From an uncultured Lachnospiraceae bacterium (GTDB lineage Bacteria > Bacillota > Clostridia > Lachnospirales > Lachnospiraceae), in NCBI GenBank assembly GCA_900544445.1, contig UQVK01000079.1, positions 1 to 18,985 of the forward strand: a stretch of 18,985 bases of DNA. The letters are read 5' to 3'. Under the pieces are notes generated by a model. It was not told the DNA's origin. It made no database searches and was given only the letters and a program-made list of their open reading frames with translations. This document shows, one piece after another, positions 7,252 through 15,866 of this stretch (position 1 is the stretch's first letter; every line of letters begins with the position of its first letter). Both the position numbers and the translations under genes were made by a program.

Positions 7252-7301
7252 GCATCAAATTTTTTCACCATTCAGGCACAAATTTTTTGTTTCATCTCCC
7301 T

Positions 7302-9056
7302 CTATCCCCTCCCAATCCCGGCAATCCAGTCAAACACGCCCACCATATCCATCCGGCCAAATCCAAAAGTCCTGTTCGGGTAGCTCTGCGACGCATCCCT
7401 CGCCGCTCCGCGCACAAAAAAATTGATCAGGCTGGTACCGTTGATATCGGGATAGTTGCCATCCTGCACGCACCATTGCAGAAACTGAGCGCATGCGCCC
7501 GACATGACAGCGGCCGCAAGGGAGGTGCCGGAGGCCGAAGCGACGACCGTACTGCCCCGCAGCATCCCGGATGCGACAGAAAGATCCACGCCGGGGGCCG
7601 CAAGCTCCGGCTTAATCCTGCCGTCCAGGGCAAATCCCCTTCCGGAATTCACATAAAAGCTGTTGTTCCTGCTGTTATAGGCGGATACTCCCAGAACATC
7701 CTCCGCATAGGCGGGAGCGGTCAGCGTTGAATCCGGATTGGGGCGCAGAAACTCCACGCTGCCATCCACAAACTGACGGATAGGAAGCCACATATGAAAA
7801 GCTCCATAGCCCGCTGACTCCTGTACCAGCTGAAAGGTCCAGACGCCCGCCGCAGGCTCCTCCAGGCGGACCACCGCCACCTCGCTCCCTGTGGCCAGAT
7901 CGTTTAGCCGATAATCAATCCGGATTCTGCTCCTGCCATAGACAAAGGAGTACTCCACCTCCTGCTCCAGCCTGCTGCTGATGACCGGGATCTCTTCCCC
8001 GCCGGGAGAGCGGACCTTAACGGCAAAATACGACGGCAGATTTCCCCAGATCTCCATCAGAAAGCCCCTCGTTCCTTCTCCCACACGCAGTTCGATTTCC
8101 TCCGATTCCCTCTCCGTCACGGTACCCGCGTAATGGTGAGCCGTATTTCCCTCGTTTCCTCCAGAAACCACCACCACCCGGTTGATGTCGGAGCTCACCT
8201 CGGAAAGGTAACGGGAAAGCGCAGAATTCGCCATATGATCTCCGAAGCTCCTGCCGATTCCCAGACAGATACAGACCGGCCGGGCAAAGGGAACGGCAAA
8301 GGAATTCAGGTATTTGACCGCAAGGACAATATCATTGGACTCATAGGCGGGTACGCCCTCTGGAATCAGATAAAAATCCAGCAGATACTGTTTGGCCTGC
8401 TTCAGCTTCACAACCACGATATCTGCCTCCGGCGCCGCTCCCAGGAAATCAAGCCCATCGTTTACGGCACTGCCCGCAGCGGCGGAAGCCATTCTCGTCC
8501 CATGTCCGTTATCGTCCGTAACAGGCACCGCTTCCAGAGGATTTTCCAGGGAAAGCGCTTCATTGATCTGTTCCCTTGTGTATTCGCTGCCATAGTAGAA
8601 GCCCTCCGGTGCTGTTCCCGTCTGATCGGTCTGATCCCAGATCGCCAGAATCCGGCTGCTTCCATCCTGACGCCGGAATACCGGATTTCGATAGTCGATC
8701 CCCGTATCCGCGAATCCGATCACCACATTTCTGCCCGTCAGAAAGAGAGGTGCCCTCTGCAATTCCGTGATTCCGCTCGCATTCAGCGGCTGTGGATCAA
8801 AGCTCTGCCCCTGCGCACTCCATACAAATTCATCCGCAAGGCCATACAGCTCCGTCACGTAACGGTACTGATATCTGGAAAAAGAAAGCGGCGGCAGGTT
8901 CTGCCGGTTAAAATAAACCGACCAGAGCCTGCCGCTCACCGGCACCAAACAGAAGGCATCACTGGAAACTTCCTCCTCCAGCGTGCCTTCCGGTAAAATA
9001 TAATAGGTGAGAAAATCCTGAAACTCCTCAGAAAGGATCATATCCCTGCAAGTCAT
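7302..9056 (-). CDS. Csp-like subtilisin family (S8) serine protease
   Basis: A 584-residue protein with an intact S8 catalytic triad: Asp117 in GFADTGIDYRNP, His185 in DDNGHGTRMAS, and Ser512 in ASGTSLAAAVMSG. The oxyanion Asn is in GGNEGNT (about 301). Residues 1-100 form a prodomain-like region with no obvious signal peptide. Between the oxyanion loop and the serine motif lies an insert of about 140 residues rich in beta strands (about 315-455). This is the arrangement of the clostridial Csp proteases of spore germination, whose insert is a jellyroll domain. A Csp-like role is inference; Lachnospiraceae carry several such proteases of unknown function. The start ATG 9056 has GGGAG eight bases upstream, inside a small palindrome. 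It lies downstream of clpX and upstream of the trp promoter. Confidence 0.88.
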   Translation of the reverse strand: MTCRDMILSEEFQDFLTYYILPEGTLEEEVSSDAFCLVPVSGRLWSVYFNRQNLPPLSFSRYQYRYVTELYGLADEFVWSAQGQSFDPQPLNASGITELQRAPLFLTGRNVVIGFADTGIDYRNPVFRRQDGSSRILAIWDQTDQTGTAPEGFYYGSEYTREQINEALSLENPLEAVPVTDDNGHGTRMASAAAGSAVNDGLDFLGAAPEADIVVVKLKQAKQYLLDFYLIPEGVPAYESNDIVLAVKYLNSFAVPFARPVCICLGIGRSFGDHMANSALSRYLSEVSSDINRVVVVSGGNEGNTAHHYAGTVTERESEEIELRVGEGTRGFLMEIWGNLPSYFAVKVRSPGGEEIPVISSRLEQEVEYSFVYGRSRIRIDYRLNDLATGSEVAVVRLEEPAAGVWTFQLVQESAGYGAFHMWLPIRQFVDGSVEFLRPNPDSTLTAPAYAEDVLGVSAYNSRNNSFYVNSGRGFALDGRIKPELAAPGVDLSVASGMLRGSTVVASASGTSLAAAVMSGACAQFLQWCVQDGNYPDINGTSLINFFVRGAARDASQSYPNRTFGFGRMDMVGVFDWIAGIGRG

Positions 9057-9072
9057 AACGGGCGCTCCCGTT
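9057..9072 (-). promoter_or_regulatory. Palindrome covering the protease ribosome binding site
   Basis: AACGGG/CCCGTT arms with a 4-nt loop sit directly before the ATG at 9056. On the minus strand the ribosome binding site GGGAG lies in the left arm and loop, so the hairpin could hide it. The arm sequence recurs nearby as AAACGGG at 9096-9102 and again near 9150. Regulatory use is inferred only from position. Confidence 0.5.
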
Positions 9073-9192
9073 TTTTACATATATATGACGCTTTCCCGTT
9101 TTTGGTGCTTCTTTTGAGCCGCCTGGCCATACGAACCATTTCTGCCCGTTTTTCCCGCTACGGCCGGCGCCCTCTTCAGAGCGCCCCATTTT

Positions 9193-10779
9193 TCAGCTTC
9201 CTGCGGAGGCCGTATGCTCCGGCAGCGCGTAACCCGCCCCCCGGATCTCGATCATGGGACCGCCTGTTCCTTCGATGTAGTCCTTTGTGATTGTCACCCG
9301 GCCGATGTTGTCGTCCTTCGGAATCTCGTACATGATATCCAGCATGAAATCCTCTATAATAGCCCGGAGCGCTCTGGCCCCCGTATCCTTTTTCATGGCC
9401 TTTTCCGCGATCGCCTCCAGCGCGCCGTCGTCAAATTCCAGATCCACCTCGTCCAGAGCCAGCAGCTTGTGGTACTGCTTGAGAATCGCGTTTTTGGGCT
9501 CCTTCAGAATCCGGATGAGCATTTCCTTCGTCAGCCCCTGCAGGGTACAGATGATGGGCAGCCTGCCCAGGAATTCCGGAATCATGCCGAAGTTTCTCAG
9601 ATCCTCCACCGTCACCTTCGAAAGGATGTCCGGATCCTTGTCATATTTGTCCTTCAGCTCTCCGCCGAAGCCCATGGTGGACTGCTTTGTCAGACGCTGC
9701 TTGATCACATTCTCCAGGTCCGGGAACGCGCCTCCGCAGATGAACAGAATGTTTTTCGTGTTCACCGTGGCCAGCGGCACCATGGCATTTTTGCTGTTGG
9801 CACCGACCGGAACCTCCACCTCGCTGCCCTCCAGCAGCTTGAGCATTCCCTGCTGCACGGATTCCCCGCTCACGTCCCGGGATGTGGTATTTTTCTTCTT
9901 CGCGATCTTATCAATCTCATCTATGAAGATAATGCCTTTTTCCGCCCGCTCCACGTCGTTGTCCGCGGCGGCGAGCAGTTTGGAAACCACGCTTTCAATA
10001 TCGTCTCCGATGTATCCCGCCTCCGTCAGACTGGTGGCGTCCGCAATGGCAAGCGGCACATCCAGAAGCCTTGCGAGGGTCTTCACCAGATAGGTTTTTC
10101 CGGAACCGGTGGGCCCGATCATGAGGATGTTGGACTTTTCAATCTCAATATCGTCCATGGTGTTTGTCGCTACACGCTTATAGTGATTATAAACCGCCAC
10201 GGAAATGATCTTTTTCGCCTTCTCCTGACCGATCACGTACTCGTCCAGGCTGGCCTTGATCTTGTGCGGGGCGGGAATATTTTTAATGTCAAAAACCGGC
10301 TCCTGAGCCTTTTCCTTATCCTTCGCCTTCTTTTTGATCTTCTGTTTGTTCGGAATTCCGCCGGTTCCCTGCAGATCAGACAGGTTTACAAAGCTGATGT
10401 TGGGGTATTTTCCATCCTTATTCATGTTGTTGAGCATGTTCATGAGCTGAGGATTGTTCAGAAGCCCCTGATAATCATACTGGCTCACCGCATCCATGGT
10501 GCGGTGCATGCAGTCATCGCAGACGCAGATATTGTTGGGAAGGTGGTACATCTTCCCCGCCTTGCTTTCCGGCCTGCGGCAGATGAAGCACACGTCCTCG
10601 TATTTCGATTCCTTATCGTCCGTCTTTCTGCCGTCCTTATCCGCGCTTTTCCCATTGTCTTCCGCCGACTTTTCTTTCTCCGGATCAGTTTCGGAAGTCT
10701 CCTGCACTTTTCCGCCCTCATCCGTCCCGGAAGTCATTTCCTTTTTATTTTCGTCTTCTCTATTTTCAAAATCGTTCAT
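9193..10779 (-). CDS. clpX: ClpX-type AAA+ unfoldase, divergent paralogue
   Basis: A 528-residue ATP-dependent unfoldase of the ClpX family, which normally feeds substrates to ClpP; usual ClpX is about 420 residues. Residues 1-62 are a charged, acidic, low-complexity extension. A zinc finger follows, CFIC at 64-67 and CVCDDC about 20 residues on. After a lysine-rich linker come Walker A GPTGSGKT (222-229), pore loop GYIG (255-258), Walker B IIFIDEID (283-290), an MGF tripeptide at 369-371 where the ClpP-docking IGF loop sits, an arginine finger in PEFLGRLP (406) and sensor-2 GAR (467-469). The RKH loop of standard ClpX is absent; the region reads VGANSKNAMVP. The frame opens at 10851, but that codon lies inside the promoter, and ATG 10779 has AAAGGAA upstream. 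No clpP or tig is adjacent. Confidence 0.9.
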   Translation of the reverse strand: MNDFENREDENKKEMTSGTDEGGKVQETSETDPEKEKSAEDNGKSADKDGRKTDDKESKYEDVCFICRRPESKAGKMYHLPNNICVCDDCMHRTMDAVSQYDYQGLLNNPQLMNMLNNMNKDGKYPNISFVNLSDLQGTGGIPNKQKIKKKAKDKEKAQEPVFDIKNIPAPHKIKASLDEYVIGQEKAKKIISVAVYNHYKRVATNTMDDIEIEKSNILMIGPTGSGKTYLVKTLARLLDVPLAIADATSLTEAGYIGDDIESVVSKLLAAADNDVERAEKGIIFIDEIDKIAKKKNTTSRDVSGESVQQGMLKLLEGSEVEVPVGANSKNAMVPLATVNTKNILFICGGAFPDLENVIKQRLTKQSTMGFGGELKDKYDKDPDILSKVTVEDLRNFGMIPEFLGRLPIICTLQGLTKEMLIRILKEPKNAILKQYHKLLALDEVDLEFDDGALEAIAEKAMKKDTGARALRAIIEDFMLDIMYEIPKDDNIGRVTITKDYIEGTGGPMIEIRGAGYALPEHTASAGS

Positions 10780-10839
10780 TTGCGTTCCTTTCCGCTGCCA
10801 TACGGCAGGCATATCCCAGGCTTCCTTAAAACTGTTTTC

Positions 10840-10868
10840 ATTATAAAACATGGTCTACTGACGCACAA
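10840..10868 (-). promoter_or_regulatory. clpX promoter
   Basis: Minus strand TTGTGC (10868-10863), 17-bp spacer, perfect TATAAT (10845-10840). The predicted transcript starts near 10833. The ATG at 10851 would therefore be untranscribed, which supports the clpX start at 10779. Confidence 0.75.
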
Positions 10869-10881
10869 GTGAACTTTCTAT

Positions 10882-10910
10882 AAAAACAATAAGGGAAAAT
10901 AACGCTTATC
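10882..10910 (-). terminator. Weak candidate terminator after the MATE gene
   Basis: Minus strand ATAAG (10909-10905) and CTTAT (10893-10889) can form a short stem, extended by one wobble pair, with a loop of about 11 nt. A run of five T follows at 10886-10882. The stem is short and AT-rich, so this is only a candidate. It sits between the MATE stop and the clpX promoter. Confidence 0.35.
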
Positions 10911-10922
10911 CTGTCCGCATCC

Positions 10923-12221
10923 TTACTTTCTGCCTTTTGCGAATACAGCAATTCCTGCCACCGCCAAAAATGCCTGAGACGCCGGCATTGCTATCCATAC
11001 TCCGTTCATTCCCATACAGGAAGAAAAGGCAATCAGGGAAACCGGCGTAAACAACAGTGGATCCAGATATACCAGTACATTGGATATCCCGGCCCTGCCA
11101 GAAGCATAACAACAGGAGCAGACATACTTCACCACGGCTTTTAAAAGATAGGATGCCGAGTATATCATAAATCCGCTTTTCATCATCTTCCCGGCAGCAT
11201 CGGACACATGAAACAGTACCGGCATGACTGTAATCCATAAAGGCGTCAACGCTGCAAATGCCGCCGATAGAATGAAAAGGATAAGCAATGCGGTTTTCAT
11301 CGCGTGTTTTTTCTGTCTTTCATCGCCGGAACCGGTACAGTAGCTTATGACCGGCTGTATCCCGTCGCATACTCCCTGAAAAATGTAGTCAAATGTATAT
11401 ACCGCATAACTCATCACGGCATACGCCGCCACGCCGGCTTCTCCGCCTGTATGCAATGCGGCATAATTTGTAAACATCAGAACCAGAGAAGGAACAAAGT
11501 TGATCCCGAAAGGTGCAGCGCTGTTTCTGATAATTTCCGAAATCAGATGCCGGTCCGGCTTTGCATCCCGCTCCTTCCTGACTGAAAAAAAGCCTCCTGC
11601 CGCTACAGCAAACTGTGACAGGACCGTCGCCGCCGCCACACCATACATCCCCAGCGGATCCACAAGAAAAATGTCCAACAGGATGTGCAGCGCGACACCC
11701 GCAAAAGAATAGAACATGCCAAGCACAGGATTCCGATCATTTCTCAGGATAACGACTATCCCGGCTCCGCATATCTGTACGGAAGCGCCCGCTGATATCA
11801 TAACGGCGTATTGCTCCGATAAGAAAAGAACATTTCCCTCTGCCCCCATCCCCTTCAGCAATGGCGTATATAAAAACAGGAGGAAGAAAGACGTTATAAT
11901 CCCGGCGACAGGAAGCAGCAGCAGCGTTGTGTTTTTAATGATTTCGGCCTGCCTGTTTTCCCCTTTTCCCCTCAAGTCGTTCAGAAGAACGGAACCGCCC
12001 ATCCCTATTCCCGTGCCGAGCGCCGCGGTCAGGGCCACGATCGGCCATACGATATTGATTGCCGCAAGGCCGTCGTCTCCCATGATCCTTCCGATAAACA
12101 GCCCGTCAATGTTGGCATTTGTTCCGACGATGACCATGGAAATAACGGCTGGTATCATGTATCCCGATAATCGAAAGGTTACATTGCTTTCCTGACGGGC
12201 TATTTCCTTTCCCCGCTTCAT
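10923..12221 (-). CDS. MATE family efflux transporter
   Basis: A 432-residue integral membrane protein with about twelve hydrophobic segments in two halves, the length and pattern of MATE (NorM/MepA/DinF-like) cation-coupled efflux proteins. The first segments read GYMIPAVISMVIVGTNANIDG followed by FIGRIMGDDGLAAINIVWPI, the typical first-helix pair of MATE proteins. The motif GTGIGMGGSVLLND follows, and in the second half PVISYCTGSGDERQKKHA mirrors the family's repeat. The ATG overlaps the phosphoesterase stop by 4 nt (ATGA), so it is probably translated as the last gene of the transporter transcript. The substrate cannot be told from the sequence; drug, metabolite or metal-chelate export are all possible. 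Confidence 0.9.
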   Translation of the reverse strand: MKRGKEIARQESNVTFRLSGYMIPAVISMVIVGTNANIDGLFIGRIMGDDGLAAINIVWPIVALTAALGTGIGMGGSVLLNDLRGKGENRQAEIIKNTTLLLLPVAGIITSFFLLFLYTPLLKGMGAEGNVLFLSEQYAVMISAGASVQICGAGIVVILRNDRNPVLGMFYSFAGVALHILLDIFLVDPLGMYGVAAATVLSQFAVAAGGFFSVRKERDAKPDRHLISEIIRNSAAPFGINFVPSLVLMFTNYAALHTGGEAGVAAYAVMSYAVYTFDYIFQGVCDGIQPVISYCTGSGDERQKKHAMKTALLILFILSAAFAALTPLWITVMPVLFHVSDAAGKMMKSGFMIYSASYLLKAVVKYVCSCCYASGRAGISNVLVYLDPLLFTPVSLIAFSSCMGMNGVWIAMPASQAFLAVAGIAVFAKGRK

Positions 12222-13237
12222 CTTCCCGTCTGTCCCATCCTGGGAAGAGCGCCCATCCGGTCATATCCCGCGCCGAACCGGGTGATTTTCACGGTATCCC
12301 CCTTTATTGAGAATACATCAAACGCTGTTTCCGTGATCGTTCCGACCTTCCGTTCCGGACAGGACGGACACCATGCCCATGCGCATGCCGACTGCGTTGT
12401 AACCGTCAGAATACCATCGTCATAGAGCAGGTTGTCATAATGGACGTGTCCCGCTATATGGCAGACAACATTTCCTGCTTTCTTCATCGCAGCATGAAGC
12501 CTCGGCCCGTTTATCAGATCATAATATGGCTTGATCCCTGCAGGATATCCCTCCGAACCGTATATTCCCTGATTGCAGACCGGCCCGTGACAGACTACGA
12601 TCACATATCTGTCCGTATGAAGCGCCTCTTTCTCAAACCATCCGGCCTGCCTGTCCGATACGGCGTACATCCATCCCTGATACTGTCCGTTTTGATCCTG
12701 TCTGTAATCCCCGTCGCTCACATCCAGAAATACGAATCGGAAACCGCAGCCCGCCGGATCGATATAGTAATAATTGTCCCGGCCGGGGGCATATTTCATG
12801 CAGATATCGTGCATTTCCTCCGGCAGGATCACATATTTCCTGTTATCCCATCCCTCATCCGTACAATTTCCCAGAGCGTTGTCATGATTCCCCACGCAGC
12901 TGTAAACCGGCACGGACAGGGCGTACAGGGCGTCCATATATTCTCTCTGGCTCTTCCGAATGACTTCCGGATCCGGATGGTAATCATTGCCGATATCTCC
13001 CCCGTTGATAACCATACGGATGTCCGGGCACCTGTCAAGGATATACTGGATGGAGCCTGCCGCATCAACAGCATGTTCATATTCAGTCATACCCCTGACC
13101 CTTCCCTCCCTCACAGAAAACTCATTCATCCTGTTATGCGGATCGGTTATAAAAAGAAAATTTAAAGGCGCCTGAAATTTGTTGATCGCATCGATCTTTT
13201 CCTGGTAATGATCCGTAAGATATGTGATATCCTTCAT
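12218..13237 (-). CDS. Calcineurin-like metallophosphoesterase
   Basis: A 339-residue cytoplasmic protein with the full set of dimetal phosphoesterase motifs: DPH (Asp32, His34), NGGDIGN (Asp81), CVGNHDN (116-120), VVCHGPV and the C-terminal GHVHYD. No signal peptide or membrane segment is seen. ATG codons lie in frame at 13243 and 13237; the second is preferred because AGAGGA lies seven bases upstream of it. It begins just after the HAD gene and overlaps the MATE gene by 4 nt. Family members hydrolyse phosphomonoesters or diesters. Together with the sugar-type transporter and the HAD phosphatase, a role on an imported phosphorylated compound is plausible but not shown. Confidence 0.9.
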   Translation of the reverse strand: MKDITYLTDHYQEKIDAINKFQAPLNFLFITDPHNRMNEFSVREGRVRGMTEYEHAVDAAGSIQYILDRCPDIRMVINGGDIGNDYHPDPEVIRKSQREYMDALYALSVPVYSCVGNHDNALGNCTDEGWDNRKYVILPEEMHDICMKYAPGRDNYYYIDPAGCGFRFVFLDVSDGDYRQDQNGQYQGWMYAVSDRQAGWFEKEALHTDRYVIVVCHGPVCNQGIYGSEGYPAGIKPYYDLINGPRLHAAMKKAGNVVCHIAGHVHYDNLLYDDGILTVTTQSACAWAWCPSCPERKVGTITETAFDVFSIKGDTVKITRFGAGYDRMGALPRMGQTGR

Positions 13238-13248
13238 AAGCATGTCCT

Positions 13249-13974
13249 CTATGTTGATTTTCCTTTCTCCCGCGATTCCCTTTCTCTGATTTCCGGTAAA
13301 TATCCAATGTTATCGATCACCGTTTCCGTATATCGCTTCAGGATCCGTCTGTCCGCTTCCTTATCGGCCACTCCGATCGCCTTTATTCCTCCGTTCCTGG
13401 CAAATTCCATGTCCGTTACGGTATCTCCTGCCATAACCAGCTCTTCTTTTTTCATGCCGTATTTCTTTATAATCTCCTGGATGAAATAGGGATCCGGTTT
13501 GGGATGTCCTTTGCCATCATCCGTATATATTTCATCAAAATACTGCCTTATTTTCAGCTCGTCAAGACATCTGCCGGTTATCTCACGGCAGTCCGTTGTG
13601 ACCAAAAATATCCTGACGCCGCTTTCTTTCAGCCTGCGAAATACCTCATCCATATCCGCACATGCGGGAATGATCTTACCCGCCTCCATGCTGTTGCGAA
13701 ATGCCTCCAGCGTCAATTCGTCCATCCTGTCCGCATCCATCCCGCCTTCTTCCAGAACATTTTGAAAGGCTTCCGAGAGCTGAGCATATGTGCCCCGGTA
13801 TATCAGCCCGCATATGCCGCTGTCCAACCCTGCGGCCTCCATCATCCTGTCTTTCATTCCGGGAGGGGCTTTCCTTTCTCTCAAAATATACTCGACGGCA
13901 TGCTCCGTTACCGGCCTCCAGAAACTGTCAAATTTTAATAAAGTCCCGTCCTTGTCAAAAATAATCCCCTTCAT
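13249..13974 (-). CDS. HAD family hydrolase (phosphoglycolate phosphatase-like)
   Basis: A 241-residue haloacid dehalogenase-type phosphatase. Motif I is FDKDGTLL (nucleophile Asp7, general acid Asp9), motif II is FLVTTDC, motif III the Lys of GHPKPDPYF, and motif IV GDTVTDMEFARNGG. An alpha-helical cap lies between motifs I and II, as in the phosphoglycolate/beta-phosphoglucomutase branch. The substrate is not predictable. It follows the second permease by 31 bp and precedes the metallophosphoesterase by 5-11 bp, so it belongs to the same transcript. By eye, this gene and the next two are somewhat richer in A and T than the trp genes. Confidence 0.9.
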   Translation of the reverse strand: MKGIIFDKDGTLLKFDSFWRPVTEHAVEYILRERKAPPGMKDRMMEAAGLDSGICGLIYRGTYAQLSEAFQNVLEEGGMDADRMDELTLEAFRNSMEAGKIIPACADMDEVFRRLKESGVRIFLVTTDCREITGRCLDELKIRQYFDEIYTDDGKGHPKPDPYFIQEIIKKYGMKKEELVMAGDTVTDMEFARNGGIKAIGVADKEADRRILKRYTETVIDNIGYLPEIRERESREKGKST

Positions 13975-14005
13975 TTTCAGTCCAATCCTCTGCTTCAGGA
14001 TACCC

Positions 14006-14890
14006 TTATCCCTTAATGCCTCCCACGGAAACGCCCTCCATGATGTATTTCTGGAACAGGATGAAAAATAGAATGGGCGGCACGATCGCGAAGATCAGAA
14101 GCATCAGGTATTCGTCGATGGGAAGCGTCTTTTCCATGTTCAGAAGCGCCAGTCCGATGGGATGCAGCTCCGTATTTTTCAGGATCAGAGAGGGCCAGAG
14201 GAAGGATCCCCACCCTCCGACGACCGTGAAGATCGCGACGGACATGAATACCGGCTTGCTTAACGGCATGATGATCTTCCAGAAGATGGTCAGCTCGGAG
14301 CCGCCGTCCACGCGCGCCGCTTCCAGATAGGTTTTGGAGATCCCGTCGAAAAAGCTCTTAAACAGAAGCGTATTAAACGCGTTTCCTCCCTGCATGATCC
14401 AGAGCGGAAGGTAGGTATCCATCATGCTGATCCCGAAGATTCCATTCGTCAGGTTAATAAACAGCGGCACCATGCCCAGGTTGCTGGGCATCATCATGGA
14501 CCATAAAACCACCGCCAGCGCCGCCTTCGTTCCGGCGGGCTTCAGGCGGGAGAGCACATAGCCGCCCAGTCCGCAGCAGAACAGGGAAAACGCCACGTCC
14601 CCGGCCACCATCACGAAGGTGACCAGATAGGTCCTGCTCAGCTTTCCCTTTACCCAGACGCGCCCGATCTTGCCCAGGTCAAAATGCTCCGGAAGGAGCG
14701 TGGGCGGCACCTGCATGAATTCCTGCGTTCCCTTGAAGGAGGAAATCATCATCCACAGGATCGGCAGAAAGAATGCCATGCTGACGATGATAAAAAAGAT
14801 CACCAGAAAAGCCTGTATGATTTTCGCTTTTTTCTGGCGCATTTCCACATCCAGGATAATGCTTGTCCGGTTTTCATTCCCTTTTTTCAA
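14006..14890 (-). CDS. Carbohydrate ABC transporter permease (MalG type)
   Basis: A 294-residue inner-membrane permease of the binding-protein-dependent sugar importer family. Six hydrophobic segments are visible. The cytoplasmic EAA loop reads EAARVDGGSELTIFWKIIMP, which docks the ATPase. The C-terminus FILFQKYIMEGVSVGGIKG is the family's signature ending (FQ+YIV-G-T-GA-KG type). The start is TTG 14890 (MKKGNENRT), with AAAGGGGA upstream; no suitable ATG is in frame nearby. It lies 17 bp after the MalF-type gene and pairs with it as the second half of the channel. Confidence 0.94.
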   Translation of the reverse strand: MKKGNENRTSIILDVEMRQKKAKIIQAFLVIFFIIVSMAFFLPILWMMISSFKGTQEFMQVPPTLLPEHFDLGKIGRVWVKGKLSRTYLVTFVMVAGDVAFSLFCCGLGGYVLSRLKPAGTKAALAVVLWSMMMPSNLGMVPLFINLTNGIFGISMMDTYLPLWIMQGGNAFNTLLFKSFFDGISKTYLEAARVDGGSELTIFWKIIMPLSKPVFMSVAIFTVVGGWGSFLWPSLILKNTELHPIGLALLNMEKTLPIDEYLMLLIFAIVPPILFFILFQKYIMEGVSVGGIKG

Positions 14891-14907
14891 AACACTCTTC
14901 CCCTTTC

Positions 14908-15792
14908 CTAATTCTCCGCGTTGATCTTCTTTTCCAGCTTAAAATAGAACAGCGTCAGCACGACCAGCAGCAGGAACATGATCACATTTACCGCAAGGGC
15001 GTTTCCGATCTTGAAATACTGGAAGGCGTTGCGGTAGGCCAGAAGCCCCAGAGACATGGACGCGTTGTTCGGCCCTCCGCCTGTCATGACGAGCGGCTCC
15101 TCCATGATCTGGAAAACGGAAATGATCTGTCTGACCAGATTTAACAGCAGGATGCCCGATACCTCGGGAAGCATTACATAGCGGATCCTCTTCCATATGC
15201 CGGCCCCGTCCATCAGGGCGGCCTCGTAAAGCTCCCGGTTCACTCCCTGCAGTGCGGCGAGGTACAAAAGCAACGTCCCTCCCATGGATTTCCAGGTTGA
15301 GGAGATCAGGATCAGGGGGATCGTCATATTGGCGTTCTGCAGCCATACCTGGGGTTCTATGCCGAACCAGCCGAGCAGCATGTTCAAAAGGCCGCTTCCG
15401 TTCGGATAATACATATAATACCAGAGCATGGAGATCGCTATGCCGGGCGCCATGCTCGGCAGATACATGGCGAAGCGGAAGAAGCTCTTTCCCCGCAGCA
15501 CCTCGTTCAGCATCACCGCCAGCACGAAGGGAACCCAGTATCCGATGATCAGAGACCAGAACACATAGAGAAGGGTATTCAGAAGTGTCCGCAGAAAACC
15601 GGTATCCTTCAGAATGATCCTGTAATTTTTCAGCCCCGCGAAGCCGGTCGGCGTATAGCCCTGCATATCAAAAAAGGACCAGATGATTCCCTGTACCGTC
15701 GGCATCCAGAGCGTATAGGTAATACATACAAGAAAGGGCAGGAACAGAATCCAGCCGCTCAGATTTTTTTTCATCTTTCGTTGTTTTTTCAT
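14908..15792 (-). CDS. Sugar ABC transporter permease (MalF/UgpA type)
   Basis: A 294-residue membrane protein with six hydrophobic segments, starting with a positively charged tail and the helix GWILFLPFLVCITYTLW. The EAA loop reads EAALMDGAGIWKRIRYVMLP. The segment MTGGGPNNASMSLGLLAYRNAF is characteristic of the MalF/UgpA side of these importers. The start ATG 15792 has AGGGA five bases upstream. It lies downstream of the binding protein, separated by a terminator-like hairpin, and forms the channel with the MalG-type protein. No ATPase gene is nearby; a shared MsmK-type ATPase elsewhere in the genome is the usual solution. Confidence 0.94.
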   Translation of the reverse strand: MKKQRKMKKNLSGWILFLPFLVCITYTLWMPTVQGIIWSFFDMQGYTPTGFAGLKNYRIILKDTGFLRTLLNTLLYVFWSLIIGYWVPFVLAVMLNEVLRGKSFFRFAMYLPSMAPGIAISMLWYYMYYPNGSGLLNMLLGWFGIEPQVWLQNANMTIPLILISSTWKSMGGTLLLYLAALQGVNRELYEAALMDGAGIWKRIRYVMLPEVSGILLLNLVRQIISVFQIMEEPLVMTGGGPNNASMSLGLLAYRNAFQYFKIGNALAVNVIMFLLLVVLTLFYFKLEKKINAEN

Positions 15793-15810
15793 GATATTCC
15801 CTGTCTTCTT

Positions 15811-15850
15811 AAAAAACAGGCAGGTACGCCTGCACGAGCGAACCTGCCTG
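15811..15850 (-). terminator. Attenuator hairpin between binding protein and permease genes
   Basis: Minus strand stem CAGGCAGGT (15850-15842) / ACCTGCCTG (15825-15817), with an inner CGC/GCG pair set and an A-A mismatch, followed by six T (15816-15811). It sits 17 bp after the binding-protein stop and before the permease start. This would give more binding-protein mRNA than permease mRNA, a common arrangement in such operons. Confidence 0.8.
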
Positions 15851-15866
15851 CCCCGCCTGTTGGTTT

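Noticed and set aside
7252..7301. A terminator between the protease gene and the trp promoter
   Set aside because: There are A and T runs (AAAAAATTTG twice), but no stable GC stem followed by a T run on the minus strand.
10780..10851. A 24-residue upstream extension of ClpX
   Set aside because: The upstream ATG lies within the spacer of a good promoter, and the downstream ATG at 10779 has the binding site.
9214..10872. A 552-codon open frame on the plus strand opposite clpX
   Set aside because: It mirrors the clpX coding frame, shows no family motif, and lies against clear AAA+ motifs on the other strand. Long antisense frames are expected in GC-rich third-position DNA.
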